Assembly (NCBI RefSeq): GCF_016765775.1
Contig: NZ_JAESVN010000006.1
Span: 124,001-188,000 of the forward strand
Reading direction: 5' to 3'
Origin: Szabonella alba
GTDB lineage: Bacteria; Pseudomonadota; Alphaproteobacteria; Rhodobacterales; Rhodobacteraceae
Length of the DNA stretch: 64,000 bases
Each line of letters begins with the position of its first letter. The stretch's first letter is position 1. The notes below the pieces were generated by a model. It was not told where the DNA came from. It saw only the letters and a program-made list of their open reading frames with translations, and made no database searches. Both the position numbers and the translations under genes were made by a program. Below, in pieces: positions 62,810-64,000 of this stretch.

Positions 62810-63466
62810 ATGAAACAACCCCCTGACCTGCAATCGGAACAGGCCTTTCAGGCCCTGTTGGTCGCGCTGCGCGACGGACGGCTGCGCAGCAGTGAGTTTC
62901 ACACTGTTCCGGCACTGGTCGAGGTTCTGGGCTTTCCGCTTGCCCCAACGCGCGAGGCGGTCAAACGCGCGGAGGATCAGTCGCTGGTGACGATCCTGCC
63001 CAAGCGCGGCGTTCTGATCATGGAGGCCGGGCCTGATACGACCCGCGCCTGCATGGACATGCGCGCCACACTGGAAACCGAAGGCGTGCGCCGCCTGCTG
63101 CTGGCCGGGCGGCCCGATCTGGCAGATCTGCGCGCAACGCATGAGGCGCTGCTGCATGAGGCGCGGACCGATCCGGGGGCCGATCTGTCGCGGCGCGCGC
63201 TGGCCACCGATCTGTCCCTGCATGATTTCATGGCGCGCGGGCTGGACAACATCTTTCTGCGGCAGGCCTATGAGGCGAACCGCAGCCGCATCACCGTGAT
63301 CCAGAATGTCCGCGCCTTCCTGCCCGACCGGGTGATCCCGGCGATGGAGGAACATCTGGCCATCATCGACGCCATCGAGACCGGCAGTGCCGAGACTGCG
63401 GCCACTGAGATCCGCCGCCATTTGCGGCTGACCCTGCGCTGGTGGGGCGTGGCGATTCCCGGCTGA
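62810..63466 (+). CDS. GntR-family regulator (FCD type)
   Basis: A 218-residue regulator with an N-terminal winged helix (AFQALLVALRDGRLRSSEFHTVPALVEVLGFPLAPTREAVKRAEDQSLVTILPKRGVLI, residues 13-71) and a helical FCD domain (ATLETEGVRRLLLAG; SLHDFMARG; MEEHLAIIDAIETG). The start ATG at 62810 is preferred; a TTG at 62777 would add 11 residues. It faces the transporter gene across shared repeats and probably regulates it. Confidence 0.87.
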   Translation: MKQPPDLQSEQAFQALLVALRDGRLRSSEFHTVPALVEVLGFPLAPTREAVKRAEDQSLVTILPKRGVLIMEAGPDTTRACMDMRATLETEGVRRLLLAGRPDLADLRATHEALLHEARTDPGADLSRRALATDLSLHDFMARGLDNIFLRQAYEANRSRITVIQNVRAFLPDRVIPAMEEHLAIIDAIETGSAETAATEIRRHLRLTLRWWGVAIPG

Positions 63467-63499
63467 CCACGCGGCCCCGCATCCCCGCTGCATAGCGGG

Positions 63500-64000
63500 T
63501 CAGGGCAAAAGACGGTTACCGACATTTTCCTGCGCGATGGCCACGGTTTTCAGAATCGCAAACACCGGCCGGCCCGGCTGCAGATCCAGCGCCAGCAGGG
63601 ATCGTTTGGTGATCCGCGACAACAGCACCTCATCGCCGACCCGCAGGCGGACCAACGCGCCCGGCCCCTCACCGGGATGGATCTGTTCCACCGTGGCGGA
63701 CAGGATGTTCAGCGCCGACAGGCCCCGGGGCCGTTCCGTCGCAAGGATCACGTCCTGCGCCAGTATGCGCAGGCGAAGGCGGCTGCCCGGACCGGCCGCT
63801 ACCCCCGGCAGCCAAAGCGGACCGCCCGCCGTTTCCATCCGCGACAGACCGTCCGCCTCCTGCGCGACCAGACGCACCGACAAGAGCGCCCCCGCCTCTC
63901 GCAGCCCAAGGGCCGGGGCCAGACGGGCATCGGCCATCACCGCATCCGCCGGGCCTGCCGCCAGAACCCGCCCCGCCTCCATCAAGACGACCGTGGTGGC
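63500..64000 (-). CDS. modC: Molybdate ABC transporter ATP-binding protein, C-terminal part
   Basis: The visible 167 or so residues are the C-terminal end of an ATPase with the D-loop end TTVVLMEAGRVLAAGPADAVMAD and a MOP/TOBE molybdate-sensing domain: ALNILSATVEQIHPGEGPGALVRLRVGDEVLLSRITKRSLLALDLQPG. The MOP domain marks ModC of the molybdate importer. The N-terminal Walker motifs lie outside the window. It is convergent with the GntR gene, 33 bases apart. Confidence 0.85.
   Translation of the reverse strand, partial: ATTVVLMEAGRVLAAGPADAVMADARLAPALGLREAGALLSVRLVAQEADGLSRMETAGGPLWLPGVAAGPGSRLRLRILAQDVILATERPRGLSALNILSATVEQIHPGEGPGALVRLRVGDEVLLSRITKRSLLALDLQPGRPVFAILKTVAIAQENVGNRLLP

Overview
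The window is a GC-rich chromosomal segment, dense with genes on both strands. It has no insertion sequence, prophage, CRISPR array or rRNA. Gene content and order point to an alphaproteobacterium of the Rhodobacteraceae/Paracoccaceae type: lepB-acpS-pdxJ-DUF2062-rel-rpoZ-folK, leuC/leuD, pseudoazurin, an AztD zinc chaperone, and a GC-rich gene-end element typical of that group. The genus cannot be fixed from the sequence alone.

Layout. 1-7034: housekeeping block (signal peptidase, holo-ACP synthase, PdxJ, Rel, omega subunit, FolK), a NYN-domain protein with a clear terminator, and tRNA-Ala(CGC). 7089-16165: a deoxysugar module with mutarotase, enolase-superfamily dehydratase, lactonase, aldose dehydrogenase and GntR regulator, facing a complete CUT2-type sugar ABC transporter. 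16349-18844: an AbrB-family membrane protein and a chromate-type transporter. 18867-31569: a full 2-aminoethylphosphonate (AEP) system, with ABC importer, DMT-family protein, PbfA lyase, FAD oxidoreductase, PhnY, PhnA, PhnW and a LysR regulator. Three entry enzymes feed phosphonoacetaldehyde, which PhnY and PhnA take to acetate and phosphate.

31598-35836: a quinone/electrophile detoxification module with a LysR regulator, a VOC ring-cleaving dioxygenase, an NADPH:FMN reductase and a second VOC dioxygenase fused to a serine hydrolase. 36028-43546: an EEP-family phosphatase/nuclease, a membrane protein, leuD and leuC behind an attenuator-like leader with a 30-codon leaderless ORF, an RluA pseudouridine synthase, a homocysteine methyltransferase and a GT4 glycosyltransferase. 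43645-45039: aztD alone, with a Zur-like palindrome upstream.

45153-56902 is the most unusual region. Seven overlapping minus-strand genes encode a class I HMG-CoA reductase, a UbiA prenyltransferase, a PEP-synthase/rifampin-phosphotransferase-like enzyme, a BtaA-like (DUF3419) aminocarboxypropyl transferase, a prenol-kinase-like membrane protein, a GNAT protein and an OleC-like adenylate-forming ligase. Opposite them lie a sulfotransferase and a P450 with a shortened core. This looks like an undescribed isoprenoid or complex-lipid biosynthetic cluster. The function is inferred from families only.

56965-61150: a cobalamin riboswitch precedes an ABC importer whose binding protein and permease are fused and frameshifted, followed by an intact ATPase, a pseudoazurin and a methyltransferase. 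61184-64000: a YfcC-family transporter, a divergent GntR regulator and the 3' part of modC, cut by the window edge.
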